Virus record (IMG/VR): IMGVR_UViG_3300042569_002607
Location: 1 to 64,000 of that record
Length of the DNA stretch: 64,000 nt
Source of the DNA: a virus
Strand: one strand, 5' to 3'
Position numbers and translations under genes: made by a program. Numbering within the stretch: the first letter of the stretch is position 1; each line of letters starts with the position of its first letter. Of this stretch, positions 8,668 to 18,504 are shown in pieces. Below the pieces are notes generated by a model. It was not told the DNA's origin. It was given only the letters and a program-made list of their open reading frames with translations, and searched no databases.

Positions 8668-9180
8668 ATGCCAGTGAGCCTGGATCCCACCGCGGGCGGG
8701 AGTGCCGCGAATAGCTACGTCGCCGTCGACACGGCCGACGCGTACTTCGCGACGCGCCTCTATGCCAACGCGTGGACCAGTCTCGCCGGTGCGGGCGGCC
8801 TCGATACCAAAGCGCAGGCCCTAATCATGGCCACGCAGCGTCTCGACGTGTTGCCGTGGGATGGCACGCCCTCGTCACTGACGCAGCGGTTGCAGTGGCC
8901 CCGGATGGGGCTCTGTGATCGGGGTGGGCGGTCGCTTCCCCACACGACCGTGCCGGACGACATCGTGCTGGCCACCTGTGAGGAAGCGTTGTCGTTGCTC
9001 GTGAAGGGCAAGGACCCGGGCACGACCGACGCGCTCGCGAATTTCAGCGCGCTCAAGGTTGGTCCCGTCTCGCTCTCGCTGCGCGACACGGCTCCACGCA
9101 CGAACGACGGGCTCCATCCGGCGGCCGTGCGCCTCGTGCTGCCGTATCTCGCCGACGCCTCCGACTTCTCGCGAGGCTGA
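8668..9180 (+). CDS. Head-tail connector (DnaT-like family of phage neck proteins)
   Basis: This 170-residue protein has GGSAANSYVAVDTADAYF at about residues 9-26 and ALIMATQRLDVLPWDG near residue 60. These match the phage family annotated as putative DnaT-like ssDNA-binding protein. In this position, first in the neck gene series after the coat, members are head-completion or adaptor proteins. The DnaT name is an annotation label and does not prove DNA binding. Confidence 0.75.
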   Translation: MPVSLDPTAGGSAANSYVAVDTADAYFATRLYANAWTSLAGAGGLDTKAQALIMATQRLDVLPWDGTPSSLTQRLQWPRMGLCDRGGRSLPHTTVPDDIVLATCEEALSLLVKGKDPGTTDALANFSALKVGPVSLSLRDTAPRTNDGLHPAAVRLVLPYLADASDFSRG

Positions 9181-9182
9181 CC

Positions 9183-9623
9183 GTGTCGCTTCTCGATTCG
9201 CTCGCCGCCGCACTGGGCCCCGTCGTGCGCCAGCTCGCCGCCGATCTCGGATGCGAGGTGGCGATCTACCGTGCCGTGATGGGGGGGGCGGCCGATGGGA
9301 CGCCCACGCGCACGTATCCCGCCGTAGATGCGGCGTGGCCCGCGGCGCGGGCGTTCTTCGAACCGGGGTCTGAGGGCGCCAGCACGCCGACGGAAGCAAT
9401 CGCAAAGCCCTTCGGTGTTCGCACCACCGCGTTTGGGACCCTCACGTTCGTGGCAGACGACCTCGGTGCACTGCCCATCGTGTCCCCGTTTGATGGCTTC
9501 CGCATTCTGACGGGCCCCTTCGCCGGCTATACGTGGTTGGCACAGGCGGATCATGTGCCGGACCCACTCGGGACCACCGGGGCCGTCCGCGTGGTGTCCG
9601 CGCCGTCCGGAGTGATCACGTGA
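9183..9623 (+). CDS. Putative head-closure (neck) protein
   Basis: This 146-residue protein starts with GTG two bases after the previous stop. It is beta-rich in its second half (TTAFGTLTFVADDLG, then FRILTGPFAGYTWLAQADHV), consistent with small head-closure or stopper folds found between the adaptor and the gp10-like neck protein. The function is inferred from order; no diagnostic motif was seen. Confidence 0.6.
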   Translation: MSLLDSLAAALGPVVRQLAADLGCEVAIYRAVMGGAADGTPTRTYPAVDAAWPAARAFFEPGSEGASTPTEAIAKPFGVRTTAFGTLTFVADDLGALPIVSPFDGFRILTGPFAGYTWLAQADHVPDPLGTTGAVRVVSAPSGVIT

Positions 9624-10243
9624 CGCAATGGAGCACGGGCTCTGGGGATGCGCCGGACGTCGCGCTGTGGCGCTTTCAGCAGGCCATCAAGGCGCGACGT
9701 GAGTCCGCGGTCGTCACGCTCGGGGCGTTACTCAAGACCGAGATCGTGCGGCAGCTCTCGACGCCGGGGGCCGGGCGCTACTACGCGAAGACCGCGCGAA
9801 CGGCGGGTGAAACCCCGCGCGGCCCGCGCAACACCGCCGAGCGGACGGCCTTGGCGCGTCGACGGCTACAGAACCGCCGCCTCAATGCGAAGCGGCAACA
9901 GACTGCCGACGCGCTGAACGCCGGCACGATTACGCGTGATGCCATTCGTTCTGCGCGTGTGTTGACCGGCCTCCACCGCGCGTCGAAGCCTGGCGATCCC
10001 CCCGCACCAGACACGGGCACGTTGCGGCGCTCCGCCTTTCTCGAGCGCACCGCGAACGGGGTGCGGGTTGGGGTGGCGATGCCGTACGCGGCCGCGCTTG
10101 AGTTCGGGACCACACGCGCGGGCAAGCAACGCAACGTGACCATTGCGCCCCGTCCGTTTCTGCGCCCAGCCATGGCAAAGATACGCGCGCAGTTCGGCGT
10201 CTTGTTTCGCGCCACGCTGCAGACCGGTGGGCCGCGCGCATGA
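9620..10243 (+). CDS. HK97 gp10-like neck/tail-completion protein
   Basis: This 207-residue protein starts with GTG overlapping the previous stop (GTGA). The C-terminal MPYAAALEFGT followed by IAPRPFLRPAM is the signature of the HK97 gp10 family. SKPGDPPAPDTGTLRRS upstream is the usual loop before it. It is larger than the typical gp10 (about 130-150 residues) because of a basic helical insertion at about residues 55-125. Confidence 0.8.
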   Translation: MTQWSTGSGDAPDVALWRFQQAIKARRESAVVTLGALLKTEIVRQLSTPGAGRYYAKTARTAGETPRGPRNTAERTALARRRLQNRRLNAKRQQTADALNAGTITRDAIRSARVLTGLHRASKPGDPPAPDTGTLRRSAFLERTANGVRVGVAMPYAAALEFGTTRAGKQRNVTIAPRPFLRPAMAKIRAQFGVLFRATLQTGGPRA

Positions 10244-10668
10244 CGACGATCGATCCGGTGCAGGCGTGGAGCGAGCACACCGTCGCGATTGTCACCGCCG
10301 ATGCCGAACTCCGCACGCTGATGGGGCGCCCCAGCGGTCTCATCGTGCCGTGGTCCACCTTCACGCTCGACGGCCCGTTGCCGGTGATCTGCTATGCCGA
10401 GATCGCCGGCCCTTCTCCCCTCAGCTCGCGCACCCAGCGCTTTTCCGCCGGGTTCGCGGTCTTCGCCGCGTCGCGATCGCTCGCCAACACGATCTGCAAG
10501 CGGCTCGACAACCTGCTGAAGTACCCGGCCTACGCGGCGCGCGGGGCGGACATCGCGCGCGACCCCGCCTCCCCGGCTGACCGCTCGTGGCCCCCCGCCG
10601 AGCCACGGCAAGATGACGCCGCGCAGTTTCGCGCCGACGTCGACCTCACGTTCCTCGTGCCCGGGTAA
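10240..10668 (+). CDS. Tail terminator protein
   Basis: This 142-residue protein is coupled to the gp10-like gene by ATGA and followed by the tail tube gene. The order and the alternating beta-strand pattern with a final AQFRADVDLTFLV strand fit the DUF3168-like tail terminators that cap the tube at the neck. Confidence 0.65.
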   Translation: MTTIDPVQAWSEHTVAIVTADAELRTLMGRPSGLIVPWSTFTLDGPLPVICYAEIAGPSPLSSRTQRFSAGFAVFAASRSLANTICKRLDNLLKYPAYAARGADIARDPASPADRSWPPAEPRQDDAAQFRADVDLTFLVPG

Positions 10669-10691
10669 TCCCGGCCCTTCCTGGAGAACAC

Positions 10692-12143
10692 ATGGGTATT
10701 CTCGACAAGCAATTCGACGTCGTCACGGGCTTTCACCTCTTCGTCGACACCCCGACCGGCGGCAATACGACCCTGTCGGCGGCCGCGCTGGCGGGAGCCA
10801 GTACGCTGGTCCTCACGTCGGCCACCAACTTTGCCATTGGCGACGACATTCGCGTCGGCTCCGGCGAAGATGCGGAGCTCTGCCGCATTCAGAACCTCGT
10901 GACGAACACCGTGACGTTGGCCAAGCCGCTGCTGTTCCCCCACCCGATTGCGGACCCCGTGGTCGAGCAGTCGGCGTTGGATCTCGGCGTGCCGGAAGCC
11001 GATGGCGCGCGCTTCAACTGTCAGGTGGAGAACACCGACGTGTTCTCGGCGCTGCAGAAGCTCGCGTATGGCACGCTCGTCGGCTACGGCGACCTGACGG
11101 TCTCGTGGCGCTACATGGCCATCACAGCGGACGTGATCGCGGCCGCCCTCGGATTGCCGCGCTCCAACGTCCTCGGCAACGGGACGGCGGCCGCGCAGAC
11201 CGGCACCGCGGGCCCTCGGTTGTTCACCACCGACGGCACCACGCTTGGAGCGGCGGCAAACTTCTCGGTCGTCATCACGGGTACGCTCAATGACGGCAGC
11301 AACGTGAAGGCGACGTTCAACGGGCTCAGCTTCAACCCGACCGTGTTCACCACGACGTTCTCGCGTGGGCAGCTCGCGACGGTGCCGGTGGCGGCGCTCG
11401 CTGCAAGTGCGGCCTTCGACTTCACCAACGTCACGTTCACGCCGGCGAACGTCATCAACACGTTCGCCTCGACCAACGCGGATCTCTTCGCCGAGATCGT
11501 CGCGGTGGCGCAGCTGACCGACTCCGGGACCGCCACCACGCTGAACGGTGCGGTGGCCGCTGGCGCATACAGTGCCGTCGTCGCGTCGGCAGCGGGCATT
11601 GTTGCGGGCGACTGGGTGCGCGTTGGCAATGAGTTCCACCTCGTGCACGGCGTCGTCACGAACACGCTGAGCTTCCGGACGCAGGTGCAGCGCGCGCAGG
11701 CCACCGGTGTGGCCGTCGTAAAGCAGAACGTGACCGACGTCGGCGGCATCGATGGCGGGTTCACGATCGCGACGCCGGGTCAGGTGACGCCGCAGCGTTC
11801 GGAAACGCGCCGACTCTCGCTCAAGTACCGCACCGGCAACATCTCGGCGCAGCTCAATTTCAACGCCACGGGGGTGACGCCCGAAAACCTGCAGCGGGCC
11901 TTTGGTATTGCCCCCGCGGCGTACGCCAACAGCGTACTGCCGATCACGTCGGCCACGGTGGCGAAGAACCTCACGGGCACGTTCGTGTTCACCGGGCTGA
12001 CGCAGGGGGGGCGGAGCGTCACCATCTGCGGCTGGAACGGCACGTGTCAGCCGAATGGCGAACTGAACATGACCCAAGCGTCGGCGCTCACGGTGCCGAT
12101 CGCGTACAAGCCGCAGGCGCTGCAGGTCTTCGTCAACACGTGA
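10692..12143 (+). CDS. Major tail tube protein
   Basis: This 483-residue protein begins MGILDKQFDVVTGFHLFVDT and is beta-rich throughout. It precedes the gene in the chaperone position and the tape measure gene, the standard tail-tube slot. It is about twice the usual tube length. Two internal stretches (about residues 30-80 and 275-340, both including a GD.VRVG-type turn and ending in transition loops) suggest added surface domains. A GAGAACACATG context gives a plausible ribosome site. Confidence 0.75.
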   Translation: MGILDKQFDVVTGFHLFVDTPTGGNTTLSAAALAGASTLVLTSATNFAIGDDIRVGSGEDAELCRIQNLVTNTVTLAKPLLFPHPIADPVVEQSALDLGVPEADGARFNCQVENTDVFSALQKLAYGTLVGYGDLTVSWRYMAITADVIAAALGLPRSNVLGNGTAAAQTGTAGPRLFTTDGTTLGAAANFSVVITGTLNDGSNVKATFNGLSFNPTVFTTTFSRGQLATVPVAALAASAAFDFTNVTFTPANVINTFASTNADLFAEIVAVAQLTDSGTATTLNGAVAAGAYSAVVASAAGIVAGDWVRVGNEFHLVHGVVTNTLSFRTQVQRAQATGVAVVKQNVTDVGGIDGGFTIATPGQVTPQRSETRRLSLKYRTGNISAQLNFNATGVTPENLQRAFGIAPAAYANSVLPITSATVAKNLTGTFVFTGLTQGGRSVTICGWNGTCQPNGELNMTQASALTVPIAYKPQALQVFVNT

Positions 12144-13054
12144 GCACGTCGCCGGAGGGAAAGCCCCCGCGATCCCGCCGGCGCGTCGCGCCCGATCCTA
12201 TCCGCGAGGACGGGGTCGGGCGTGACGTGTTGCAGGCACGCTGTCAGGTGCTCGAGCTGGCCGTGTCGAAGCAACCCGGCATCACGCCGGAGCTGGTGGC
12301 GGCCAACCGCCCCGGCGGCGCCGACAATAAGGACCAGAGTGGGACCGGCTGGCTCACCTATCTCTGTTGGCTGCACGGACAGTACGCGCGCGGCCCGCAG
12401 ACCCCGAAGGGCAACGCCGCCCGCTGGGATGCGCGCGCGATGGACGACATGCGCGCCGCGATGGCGGCGGAGCCGATCTATCTGACGATGGAAAACGGGC
12501 GGCAGATCGGCGTCTACCCCAAGGGCGAGGCGGCCCTTAACCGGCTCGTCGTGAACCAGATGGCGTTGCAGTGGGCGACCATCCGCCGCGTGGCGCTCCA
12601 TGATCTTGCCGACGAGCACACGACGACGACGCTCGACACCCTCCGGGATGTGACCCGGTTCGAAGCGTTCTTGCAGGCCGAGTTCATCACCATCGTGACG
12701 CATCCCGGCGCGTATCTCCCGTGGGACGACGTGGGCACGTGGGAGCATCCGCTCCCGCGGTGGACGCTCGAGGCCTCGCCGTTCGATCTCCTGGCGATTC
12801 GCGCCGCGTACTACGACGTGAACCTGTTCCGCATCAACGCGATTGCCGAGCGGTCGCGGCACTTTGCCAGCAGTGGTGATCCCATGCCGCTCGCCGCGTT
12901 CCTCGGCGTGATGGCCGACGAGCTGAAGGTGAAGCCGGAAGAGTTGGCCCGCCGCTACTCGCTCGGCGAAGTGTTCGCGATGAGCTACGCGAAGTATGAG
13001 GCGACCGAGCGCGCAAAGGCTCGCGCGGCCGCTGACGCGCCCCCGAAGACGTAA
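12140..13054 (+). CDS. Protein in the tail assembly chaperone position
   Basis: This 304-residue protein starts with GTG overlapping the tube stop (GTGA). It lies between the tail tube and tape measure genes, where long-tailed phages encode tail assembly chaperones. The C-terminal ELKVKPEELARRYSLGEVFA resembles the end of such proteins. No overlapping -1 frame or slippery heptamer was found, so it appears to be a single product. The N-terminus is basic. Confidence 0.6.
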   Translation: MSTSPEGKPPRSRRRVAPDPIREDGVGRDVLQARCQVLELAVSKQPGITPELVAANRPGGADNKDQSGTGWLTYLCWLHGQYARGPQTPKGNAARWDARAMDDMRAAMAAEPIYLTMENGRQIGVYPKGEAALNRLVVNQMALQWATIRRVALHDLADEHTTTTLDTLRDVTRFEAFLQAEFITIVTHPGAYLPWDDVGTWEHPLPRWTLEASPFDLLAIRAAYYDVNLFRINAIAERSRHFASSGDPMPLAAFLGVMADELKVKPEELARRYSLGEVFAMSYAKYEATERAKARAAADAPPKT

Positions 13055-13077
13055 CCTCGCCCGCACCTGAGACGCTG

Positions 13078-16000
13078 ATGTCCACCGAGACCAAGCTCGA
13101 TACGGTTTTCTACGAGATCGAAGCGAAGACCGACCTGTTCGATCGACAGATCGACCGGGCGCGGCAGAGCTTGCGCGCGCTCACCGGGGAGAAGCCCCCG
13201 GCCATCTCGGTGAAGGCCGATACCACGACTCTCGATCGCGACATCGACCGCACGAAGCGGAAGATCAAAGAGGAGTTCGGGCCCGGGAACGCCACGACGG
13301 TGAAGCTGTCGGGCGACATTCAGCAGCTTGAAAAGGCACTGAACGAGGCGAAGCGATCGGCAGCGGAACTCGGGGCGACGCGGGCCGGCAAGCCGATGGT
13401 GGCGAAGCTCGACGCGCAGATCAGCGCCTTCGAAGCGAAGATCACGCGGGCGAAGGCGCAGATCGCGCAGCTGACCAGCCAGCCGCAGTCGGTCAAGTTC
13501 GATGCGCAGGCCACATCGCTCACGTCGGCCCTCAAGAAGCTGTCGCTCGATATCGGGGACTTCGGGGAGCAGACCGCCGGTCGCCTCAATGTGTCGCCGC
13601 CGCTGGAGGAGAGCACCAGCGCCGCCAAGGCGTTCGCTGACGAGTTCGAAGTCGCCGGGACCCGCGTGGGCGCGAGCGCGACCGAGATGGCCGCCAAACT
13701 CGCGAACCCGTACACGGCGGTGGCCGCGCTCACCACTGCGCTGGCCACGCTGACGGTGATCGGGACCCAAGAAGCGGCGAAGCTCGATACCGCATTCCGC
13801 TCGCTCGAATCGGCCTTGCCACAGGGGACGAGTGTCGAAGGGCTCGGCTCGCTGAAGACCGAGATCGTGGAGTTGTCGAAAGTCACGCCGCGCTTGCCGG
13901 GCGAGCTCGCGGCGACTGCGAAGGCGATCACCGACATGGGCACCGCCGATCCCGCGGAAGTGGGCCGGAATCTGCGCACGCTCGCGCTCGTGGGCGACGC
14001 CCTGGGCAAGACGGATCTCAACCCGCTCGCCGATCAGCTCGACCTCATTGGGGATGCCTTCGGGCTCACCGGGGAGGGCGCCCGGCAGGCGTACGTGCAG
14101 ATCGTGGCCATGGCCAAGGGCCGCATCGACATCGACGATCTGAGTGGCGTGCTGTCGAAGAGCGCGACGCGCATGAACGCGCTCGGCATTTCTGCCCAAG
14201 AAGCGGCCTCGGCGATGGTCGTGCTGGTGGATGCCGGGGTGAACTCGCGGCAGATCACGACGGGACTGATTGATCTGCTCGACAAGGCCGGCAACGCACA
14301 ACGCGCCGCGCTGGAGGCAGCGTCCGCCGGGAAGGCTGGCGACGCAAAAGCCCTTGAGGTGTTTGCGCGCACGGTGAACGACACCAACGTGCGCGCGCTC
14401 GGTCTTGTGGGCACGCTGGGCCGATTGTTTACGGAGTTCAAGGGCAGCCGCGAAGCGTTCCAAGCGGCGGGGCTCTCGCTGAATGACTATCAGATTGCCC
14501 AGAAGGCGGCGGCGGCGTCGGTGGATGCCGCAAGCACGAAGACCCTCTCGTACGCCGACTCGCTGGCGAAGCTCGGCGCTTCGGCGCAGACCAATCGGGA
14601 ATCGGCCGGCGCGTTGTCGCAGATCATCAAGAACGAACTGGGTGCGCAGCTGGTCGACTTGGGCAACATCTTCCTGCCGAAGGTGATCAGCGGGCTGAGT
14701 ATCATGGCGGACCTACTGTCGCGCACTCGTCGCGAGGCAAAAGGCGCCGCCGAAGCGATGCCGGAAATCAAGGCGCTCTTGGATAGGGGCTCACTCGGCG
14801 CGGCCGTGCGGAAGGTCCAGCCGATCGTTCAGAGCGTGAATACGACGCCAGGCGTCATCGACGGCTACAGCGTTGAGCAGCTCCGTGACCTACAGGCGAT
14901 CTTCCGTCGGGTGGCGAACGCCGGCGAAGGTGGTGACGGACTCACGTCGGCGCTGCAAAAGGTGGAGGATCGCATTCGGTCGCTGTCCGGCGCGACTGCC
15001 GCGCTCGTGGTGGAGACGAAGCCAGTCCCGAACGCCTTCGAGAACGCATCCGCCAAGGCCGCCGCGCTCGCCACGAAAAACGCCGAGCTCGAGCAGCGCT
15101 TCCAATCGGCGATCGAAGGGGTCAAAGACTACGGGGAATCGCTGAACGATAGCGATCAGCCGATGGCGGCATTTGAGCGCCGCCAAGACGCGATCCGCCG
15201 TGAACTCGACAAGGTGATCGGGACGTTGCCGAAGGTCCGGCAGGCCTCGGCGCGGCTGCAGGCGAACACGATACTCGACCAACTGGCTGACGCCGGCGAA
15301 CGACTGCGCGACTCGCAGGGAATCGACCTCGCGGGAAAGTTGGCCGAACTGTTGGCCGGCCAGTCCACCAACGCGGTCGATGCGATCGCCCGCCAATATG
15401 CAGAACTCGAGAAGCGGCTGCGGGCGGTGGCGACGGCGGCAGACTCTCTCGGGACGGAAGAAGGCAAGCTGACCGCGAAGCGGGCGAATGAGGGCATCAA
15501 AGCGCTGGAGGGCCAACGCGACGCCCTCATCGAGGTCGAGCGGGTCGCGCAGGAATTTGCGCGGTCGCTGCAGACGATCACGACGTTCGAGCGGCAGAGT
15601 AATGCGGGGTTCGCGGAGGCCGGCGTCACCCTCGCCGATTACCGCAAGGCGCTTGGCGATCTCGCACGCGAAGAAAGCCGGCTGCGCGAGATTCGGGACC
15701 GCGCAGCGGAGGGCACTGTCGCGCGCACGAAGGCGGAGGAAGCGCTCAAGGCGGTGCAGGCCAAGCGCCTTGAGATCGAGAAGAACGGCGAGCAGGCCAT
15801 CCCGAAGTCGGCTGAAGCCGTCGGGCTCACGCAACGGCTCGGCTCCAGCCTCAAGGTGGCCGCACAAGCGGGGCTCGGTCTCGTGCAGATCATTGGGCAA
15901 GGGAACAGTGAACTCGGCGCCATGCTCGCGGGCGTCGGCTCGCTCGCGGCGGGCATTGAGGGCATCGCGGCGGCCGCGCAAAAGGCCGGCGGCTTCTCGA

Positions 16001-18504
16001 AGCTGTTTTCGAGCGGTGCTGGTATCGCGTCGGTCATTCCGGCGCTGACGCAGACCGTCGGCGGCATCGTCGCGGTCTCGCAATCCCTTGGTGGCAATGA
16101 CCAAGCGGGCAAGGCGCTCCGTGACACGATGGAAGCGAATACCGCCGCGATCGTGCTCCTCTCCCGCAACCTGAACGATCTGGGCGCGAGCTTCAGCGGT
16201 ACGCAGCTGCGCGGGGTGTTCGATGGCATTCAGCGGCTGTTCAGCGAGGGGCGCACCCCGAGCAACTTCCTGAATCTCGGCGTGGCCAAGATCGGGCAGA
16301 AGTACAACAACTACAGCCTCGGTGACGAGCGGCTGCCGGACTACGTGAAGATCGATCCGAACAAGTTCTTCGCGTCTGTGGGCACCAGCATGGCCGATGT
16401 CGAAGCGGTGGCAAAGAAGCTGGGGATCACGTTGGACGGCTCGGTGGGCAGCTACCGCAAGCTGGCGGAGGCGCTCGCCAAAGCCGACTTCGAAGCGCTG
16501 TCGAACACGCTGGAAGGGATCACGCGCCGGTTCTCGATTCTGAACAAGATCGCCGGCACGTCGAACGACCCGCTCGAGCAAGTCGCCAACAAGTTCCGCA
16601 GCATCGTCGGCATCGCCCCGGAGATCGCCAAGATCTTCGACGTGAACGACGTGTTTACGTCGGAAGGGCGTGCCCGACTGCGCGCGGGGGTAGCGGACCT
16701 ACTCACGGAGGTGCTGTCGTTCGACGCCGATTCGGAAGAGGCGAAGGACTTCATGCTAAACAAGCTCGGCGGGCTTTCGCTGGATGAGTTCCTGACGCTC
16801 TTCGGCGGGATCCTTGATGGGCTCGATGATTTCCGCGATGGCTTGGAGTCGTTCGTCGACGGGCTCGACGTGTTCCAGAAGGCCGCGCACGTGTTCGGCG
16901 CACAGGGGCTGAGCTACGTCACCGGGCTGATCAATGCCTACGGCAACAAGTTCGGCTCGCTGCAGGGGCTGCTGGATGGCGTGGATCTGTCCACCGCGGA
17001 CGGCGTGGCCACGGTGCTCTCGCGACTGCGGGCGCGCTTCGCCGAACTGCTGGAAGGCGGCCTGACGCTGGAGGAAGCGGATATCGCGGACGCGATTCTC
17101 GACATCATTGGCACGCTCGAGCAGCTGCCGGCCGCCCTGGATCCGCTGTCAGAGGCCATCAATACCGCGTCCGAGAAGTTCGGGATTTTCGGCACGTCGG
17201 CGAAAGATCAGTTCACCGAGCTCGGGGCGTACTTCAAGGCGAAGTTCCCGTTCAAGGGACCGACTGGACTTGCCGACGTGTTGGGCCCGGACTTCCAGAA
17301 CGAAATTGGTACGGAGGCCGGCCGCACGAAGCTCAAGGACAACATCGGCGCCGCCATCAACGCGATTCTCGCCGACGGCAAGATCACGGACGCCGAGCGC
17401 CCGTTGTTGGATGCGTTAAAGCAGCTGTTCTCCCTGGTCAACCAGACGATCAAGGATGCGGCGGATGAAGCCCAAAAGAATGCGGACGACGTCGCCAACA
17501 CAGCGGCCACGACCGAGCAGACGCGGCAGGCGGGCTTGGGTGGGCGGGCGCGCGACGCGCGGATGAACATCGGCCTGAATGATCTCACCGGCGCCGAGGC
17601 GTTCACGGCTTCTCTGCAAGGGTACAGCGCCGCCTTTGCGGCGCTCTTCGCCACGTTCGATGTGACGACGCTCGAAGGCATCGACGCGGCGAACGCGGGG
17701 CTGATCGACATTTACAACAGCCTCGCCACGATGACGGACGCCGAGATCCTCGACAAGTTCGGGATGACGCGCGATGAGGTGCTGACGGCGCTGGCCGACG
17801 TGGAAGGCGGTTTGGATGGCCTTTCGAGCACGCTGCAGGATTTCAAGAAGCGCGGCGTCGACTTCGTGAAGGACCTGAACATCGAATTCCTGAACGCCAC
17901 CGGGCAGGGCTTGGAGGCGGTCAAGATCCAAACAAAGCTCTGGGTAGAGCAGATGATCGCCACCGCCAAGACACTCGGCGTGTGGACCCAGGAGATCGAG
18001 AATCAGATCCGGGCGGTGGGCACGTCGCGCATCAACAACGCGGCAAGTGCCGCGGCGCCCCAATCCTCGGTGTCGTTCAGTAGTGCGCGGGCGGAGTCGA
18101 CGGCGGCAGACGTGAGAACGATCGACGGGGAGATCACCGCGCAGCGGGTCCAATCGATCACGGCCGCGGAAGCGATGACCCTCACGAACGTGCTCGCGTC
18201 GTCGTTGGTGGAGCACCGCGCGATCCGCGTCGCGTCCGAGCAAATGGCCGCCATGCTGTCGGTCCTCGTCGGCGGCCCCCTCCCGTCACTGCAGGTGCCG
18301 TCGTTGCCGATGGGGACCGGGCAATACGGCGCATCGGCGCCTGGCATGTTCACGCTCATCGTGAACGTTAACGGCCCCATTCTCGGCCAGTCCGCCAGCG
18401 ACGCTGGCCGGCAGCTAGCGGAAGCGGCGTTGCCCTATCTGAACGAATCGCTTGCGCGCGCGGCGGGCGTTCAAGCGCAGCTCGCCGGGGTGCCACTGTC
18501 ATGA
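13078..18504 (+). CDS. Tape measure protein
   Basis: This 1,808-residue protein is the longest gene and sets tail length; at about 0.15 nm per residue it implies a tail near 270 nm (inference). The N-terminal 180 residues are coiled coil. A TP901-type tape-measure core follows (LANPYTAVAALTTALATLTV near residue 205, then AKSATRMNALG-type repeats). A hydrophobic Gly/Ala segment near 925-965 may insert into the host membrane. The C-terminal part is helical. Confidence 0.95.
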   Translation: MSTETKLDTVFYEIEAKTDLFDRQIDRARQSLRALTGEKPPAISVKADTTTLDRDIDRTKRKIKEEFGPGNATTVKLSGDIQQLEKALNEAKRSAAELGATRAGKPMVAKLDAQISAFEAKITRAKAQIAQLTSQPQSVKFDAQATSLTSALKKLSLDIGDFGEQTAGRLNVSPPLEESTSAAKAFADEFEVAGTRVGASATEMAAKLANPYTAVAALTTALATLTVIGTQEAAKLDTAFRSLESALPQGTSVEGLGSLKTEIVELSKVTPRLPGELAATAKAITDMGTADPAEVGRNLRTLALVGDALGKTDLNPLADQLDLIGDAFGLTGEGARQAYVQIVAMAKGRIDIDDLSGVLSKSATRMNALGISAQEAASAMVVLVDAGVNSRQITTGLIDLLDKAGNAQRAALEAASAGKAGDAKALEVFARTVNDTNVRALGLVGTLGRLFTEFKGSREAFQAAGLSLNDYQIAQKAAAASVDAASTKTLSYADSLAKLGASAQTNRESAGALSQIIKNELGAQLVDLGNIFLPKVISGLSIMADLLSRTRREAKGAAEAMPEIKALLDRGSLGAAVRKVQPIVQSVNTTPGVIDGYSVEQLRDLQAIFRRVANAGEGGDGLTSALQKVEDRIRSLSGATAALVVETKPVPNAFENASAKAAALATKNAELEQRFQSAIEGVKDYGESLNDSDQPMAAFERRQDAIRRELDKVIGTLPKVRQASARLQANTILDQLADAGERLRDSQGIDLAGKLAELLAGQSTNAVDAIARQYAELEKRLRAVATAADSLGTEEGKLTAKRANEGIKALEGQRDALIEVERVAQEFARSLQTITTFERQSNAGFAEAGVTLADYRKALGDLAREESRLREIRDRAAEGTVARTKAEEALKAVQAKRLEIEKNGEQAIPKSAEAVGLTQRLGSSLKVAAQAGLGLVQIIGQGNSELGAMLAGVGSLAAGIEGIAAAAQKAGGFSKLFSSGAGIASVIPALTQTVGGIVAVSQSLGGNDQAGKALRDTMEANTAAIVLLSRNLNDLGASFSGTQLRGVFDGIQRLFSEGRTPSNFLNLGVAKIGQKYNNYSLGDERLPDYVKIDPNKFFASVGTSMADVEAVAKKLGITLDGSVGSYRKLAEALAKADFEALSNTLEGITRRFSILNKIAGTSNDPLEQVANKFRSIVGIAPEIAKIFDVNDVFTSEGRARLRAGVADLLTEVLSFDADSEEAKDFMLNKLGGLSLDEFLTLFGGILDGLDDFRDGLESFVDGLDVFQKAAHVFGAQGLSYVTGLINAYGNKFGSLQGLLDGVDLSTADGVATVLSRLRARFAELLEGGLTLEEADIADAILDIIGTLEQLPAALDPLSEAINTASEKFGIFGTSAKDQFTELGAYFKAKFPFKGPTGLADVLGPDFQNEIGTEAGRTKLKDNIGAAINAILADGKITDAERPLLDALKQLFSLVNQTIKDAADEAQKNADDVANTAATTEQTRQAGLGGRARDARMNIGLNDLTGAEAFTASLQGYSAAFAALFATFDVTTLEGIDAANAGLIDIYNSLATMTDAEILDKFGMTRDEVLTALADVEGGLDGLSSTLQDFKKRGVDFVKDLNIEFLNATGQGLEAVKIQTKLWVEQMIATAKTLGVWTQEIENQIRAVGTSRINNAASAAAPQSSVSFSSARAESTAADVRTIDGEITAQRVQSITAAEAMTLTNVLASSLVEHRAIRVASEQMAAMLSVLVGGPLPSLQVPSLPMGTGQYGASAPGMFTLIVNVNGPILGQSASDAGRQLAEAALPYLNESLARAAGVQAQLAGVPLS

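Noticed and set aside
12140-13054. Programmed -1 frameshift in the tail chaperone position
   Set aside because: No slippery heptamer and no overlapping downstream frame were found.
14890-16581. 563-residue minus-strand frame inside the tape measure gene
   Set aside because: Antisense of a clear tape measure protein; no protein-like motifs.
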